A stretch of 64,000 bases of DNA. It comes from Mycobacterium sp. OAS707 (GTDB lineage: Bacteria; Actinomycetota; Actinomycetes; Mycobacteriales; Mycobacteriaceae). The position numbers and the translations under genes were made by a program. Numbering within the stretch: position 1 is the first letter of the stretch; each line of letters starts with the position of its first letter. The notes under the pieces were generated by a model, which saw nothing but the letters and a program-made list of their open reading frames with translations, had not been told where the DNA came from and ran no database searches. Where the stretch lies: positions 558,001 to 622,000 of the forward strand of contig NZ_JADBDS010000003.1 in the NCBI RefSeq assembly GCF_014873705.1. Direction: 5' to 3'. Below are positions 61,834-64,000 of this stretch, one piece after another.

Positions 61834-62612
61834 ATCGTTGCCTGCGCGGTGATCCGATCCGACCAGAGCATGCCCACGCACACCAGCGCGACGCCGATGA
61901 CCAACAACCAGCCGCCGACGCCGCCGGACAACAGGAAGCTCAACGGTGCCGCGCCGATCAACTCGCCAAGGCCGACACCGAGGAGCGGCAGCCCGGCCAG
62001 CACGAAGGCAGTGGTTCGCGCGCCGGTCAGCCCGGCATCGACCCTTGCCGCGAACTGCTCGCGTTCGACGACATCCCGCTGTGCGGTCTGCATCAACGGC
62101 GCGATCGACAGGCCGTGGTCCTGGGCGAGTTGCCAGCAGACGCCGAGCCGCTCCCAATGCGCAGGCAGCGCCGAGCCCGCGGACACGCTACGCAGGCCCG
62201 CGGGGACGTCGGCGCCGAGTCGGGCACGCGCCGCTACCGCTCGCATCGACTCCGCGACCGGGCTGTCGACCTCTGAGGCGGCGACACCGAACGCGGCAAC
62301 CGGATGCGCGCCGACGCGCAGTTCGCCGACGAGGACTTCCAATGCGCCCTGCAGCGCAGCGGATTCGGCCGCTCGCCGCTTCTCCCGGATACGCCGCCGC
62401 CTCCGGACCCACCACGTGACACCGAGGATCGCCGTGGCGGCAACGAGACCGGCGGGCAGCACGACCGCCAACGCCGCCGCCACGCCTGCGCACGGCAATA
62501 CCGACGGCCGGCGTCGCCGCGTCACCGCGAAACCGAGCACATCGAGCCTGCCACGCGTCGGCGCGGGCAGGATCAGCAGCGCTGCTGCCAGCGACAGCAG
62601 CGCGGCACTCAC
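61830..62612 (-). CDS. TadB-like type II secretion F-domain protein (Rv3658c-like)
   Basis: 260 residues from GTG 62612, which overlaps the tadA stop (GTGA); a longer frame to 62684 shadows tadA. Two N-terminal helices, a cytoplasmic T2SSF domain (ALEVLVGELRVGAHPVAAFG, LGVCWQLAQDHGLSIAPLM) and C-terminal helices. Pairs with TadC under the ATPase. Confidence 0.87.
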   Translation of the reverse strand: MSAALLSLAAALLILPAPTRGRLDVLGFAVTRRRRPSVLPCAGVAAALAVVLPAGLVAATAILGVTWWVRRRRRIREKRRAAESAALQGALEVLVGELRVGAHPVAAFGVAASEVDSPVAESMRAVAARARLGADVPAGLRSVSAGSALPAHWERLGVCWQLAQDHGLSIAPLMQTAQRDVVEREQFAARVDAGLTGARTTAFVLAGLPLLGVGLGELIGAAPLSFLLSGGVGGWLLVIGVALVCVGMLWSDRITAQATI

Positions 62613-63775
62613 AGCACCCCCCGGCCGCGCAACAACAGCGTCAAAGTATCTCTCCCGCAACCAAATCCAGTGTCGGCACGCCAAGCGGTCACGACCCTGA
62701 CCCTGCCGTCGTCGGTGCGGTCGAGCACCGCGATCTCGGTCAGTCGCCGCACGCCCGTTCGGTCACGACTGACGTGCAACACCACCTGCACCGCCGCGGC
62801 CAGTTGGCTGTGCAACGCGACGCGGTCCAGCCCGCCCAGAGCAGCGAGGGCCTCGAGCCGTGCCGGCACCTCAGCAGGGTTGTTGGCATGCACGGTGCCC
62901 GCGCCCCCGTCGTGGCCGGTGTTGAGGGCAGCGAGCAGATCCACCACCTCGGCGCCGCGCACCTCGCCGACCACGATCCGGTCCGGTCGCATCCGCAGCG
63001 CCTGCCGGACCAGATCGCGGACAGTCACCTCGCCGACGCCTTCGACGTTGGCACACCGCGCAACCAGCTTGACCAAATGCGGATGGGCAGGCGCGAGTTC
63101 GGCCGCATCCTCCACGCAAACGATGCGTTCGTCGGCGGCAACCGCGCCCAACACCGCGGCCAACAGGGTCGTCTTGCCCGCACCCGTCCCGCCGGAGATG
63201 AGGAACGCCAACCGCGCCGCGATGATGTCCCTGAGCAACGCGGCCGCGTCTGGTGCGATCGCACCGGAGTCGGCAAGCGTGGCCAGATCCTGAGTAGCGG
63301 GCCGCAGCACCCGCAGCGACAGGCACGTGCCGCCGTCAGCGATCGGCGGCAACACCGCGTGCAGCCGCACGCTGAACCGGCCCGTGCCGAGCCCCGTCAA
63401 TTGGCCGTCGACCCACGGTTGCGCCTCGTCGAGGCGCCGACCTGCCGCCAGCGCCAGACGCTGCGCCAGCCGTCGCACCGCGGCTTCATCGGTGAATCGA
63501 ATTTCGCTGCGGCGCAACCCGTCTCCGTCGTCAACCCAGACCGCATCCGGCGCCGTGACGAGCACGTCGGTGGTGCCTTCTGCAGTCAGCAGCGGCTCGA
63601 GGATGCCAGCCCCGGTGAGCTCGGTCTGAAGCACCCGCAAGCTGCTCAGCACTTCGGAGTCGCCGAGCACTCCTCCTGACTCGGCGCGAATGGCGGCGGC
63701 CACCACGTTGGGCCGCAGCGGTGCCGACTCGGCGGCCAGCCGTTCGCGCACGCGGTCGATCAGGGACGCGCTCAT
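62609..63775 (-). CDS. TadA/CpaF-type secretion ATPase (Rv3659c-like)
   Basis: 388 residues from ATG 63775. Walker A is ISGGTGAGKTTLLAAV; the Asp box/Walker B region is RIVCVEDAAELAP and RPDRIVVGEVRGAEVVDLL; His box in NTGHDGGAGTVHANNP. It powers assembly of the Flp pilus. It overlaps the upstream ssd-like gene by four bases. Confidence 0.93.
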   Translation of the reverse strand: MSASLIDRVRERLAAESAPLRPNVVAAAIRAESGGVLGDSEVLSSLRVLQTELTGAGILEPLLTAEGTTDVLVTAPDAVWVDDGDGLRRSEIRFTDEAAVRRLAQRLALAAGRRLDEAQPWVDGQLTGLGTGRFSVRLHAVLPPIADGGTCLSLRVLRPATQDLATLADSGAIAPDAAALLRDIIAARLAFLISGGTGAGKTTLLAAVLGAVAADERIVCVEDAAELAPAHPHLVKLVARCANVEGVGEVTVRDLVRQALRMRPDRIVVGEVRGAEVVDLLAALNTGHDGGAGTVHANNPAEVPARLEALAALGGLDRVALHSQLAAAVQVVLHVSRDRTGVRRLTEIAVLDRTDDGRVRVVTAWRADTGFGCGRDTLTLLLRGRGVL

Positions 63776-64000
63776 CCGGGTGCCTGCCGACGCTGGTGCA
63801 GCATTCCCAGGACGCGCCGCGACGCGGCAGCCAGTGGCGATCGCCGTCGCAAATGCAACCCGCCCCGCTCCAGCACGTCTGCCACCCCCGGCTGCGCGCG
63901 CATCGCGGCCAGCAGGGGCAACCCGACGATCCGCGCGACGTCCGCAGAGCGCAGGCCGCCCGGCGAGGGGCCACGCACCACCACGCCGGCGTTTGGATTG
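63772..64000 (-). CDS. Ssd/CpaE-like (Rv3660c-like) protein, C-terminal part only
   Basis: The frame is open through the right edge, so only about the last 75 residues are present (VVVRGPSPGGLRSADVARIVGLPLLAAMRAQPGVADVLERGG). By position and by the GPSPGGLRSADVA pattern it is the septum-site-determining-like MinD/CpaE relative that heads mycobacterial tad loci. The nucleotide-binding part lies outside the window. Confidence 0.75.
   Translation of the reverse strand, partial: NPNAGVVVRGPSPGGLRSADVARIVGLPLLAAMRAQPGVADVLERGGLHLRRRSPLAAASRRVLGMLHQRRQAPG

Overview
The window is a high-GC actinobacterial chromosome segment, very probably from a non-tuberculous, rapid-grower-type Mycobacteriaceae (Mycolicibacterium/Mycobacterium). 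Much of its gene order follows, from memory, the M. tuberculosis stretch Rv3600c to Rv3660c: coaX-panD-panC, folK-folB-folP-folE-ftsH, ephA, lpqG, hpt-tilS, a DacB-type carboxypeptidase, ppa, the ppgS/galE1 group, a tRNA-Thr, holB, a class III cyclase, topA, cspA, a DEAH-type helicase and a tad pilus locus. Genes are tightly packed and often coupled by ATGA, GTGA or TGATG overlaps.

Layout. 0-11 kb: a frameshifted PLP enzyme gene at the edge, then a long minus-strand run for pantothenate/CoA (panC, panD, coaX), folate (folE, folP, folB, folK) and the FtsH protease. 11-17.4 kb: a plus-strand oxidoreductase/hydrolase run (EphA-like, LLM flavoprotein, zinc alcohol dehydrogenase), the LpqG-like lipoprotein, and a molybdopterin oxidoreductase facing it. 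17.4-22.3 kb: hpt-tilS-metalloprotease-dacB on minus, ppa on plus. 22.3-35.4 kb: an accessory stretch that I do not recall between Rv3628 and Rv3630. It holds an OHCU-decarboxylase-like gene, two small exported proteins, a membrane protein with Rossmann-like and RyR domains, a divergent TIR-nSTAND-WD40 giant, an esterase, an acyltransferase with an AT-rich palindromic leader, a TerC transporter under a putative Mn2+ riboswitch, and a DedA protein. 35.4-48.2 kb: a five-gene plus-strand run (PosA/Pls-like NRPS, M1 aminopeptidase, flippase-like protein, PpgS, its DUF2304 partner), then a TetR/amidohydrolase pair, galE1 and a GT-C-like membrane protein. 48.2-59 kb: small catabolic genes, tRNA-Thr(CGU), holB, cyclase, topA, cspA, helicase. 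59-64 kb: an Rv3651-like protein and the tad locus running off the right edge.

The most interesting candidate system is the divergent pair at 23.8-30.3 kb. One gene encodes a TIR domain (predicted NAD-cleaving or cyclising), a signal-transduction ATPase and a WD40 sensor array. The other encodes a membrane protein with RCK/TrkA-N-like segments and a ryanodine-receptor-type (RyR) domain. I infer, without proof, a conflict/antiphage module in which a TIR-made nucleotide signal acts on a membrane effector. Secondary leads are the manganese riboswitch with a sequestered Shine-Dalgarno upstream of terC, tandem palindromes in an AT-rich leader, a TetR operator, and two apparent single-G losses that break reading frames.
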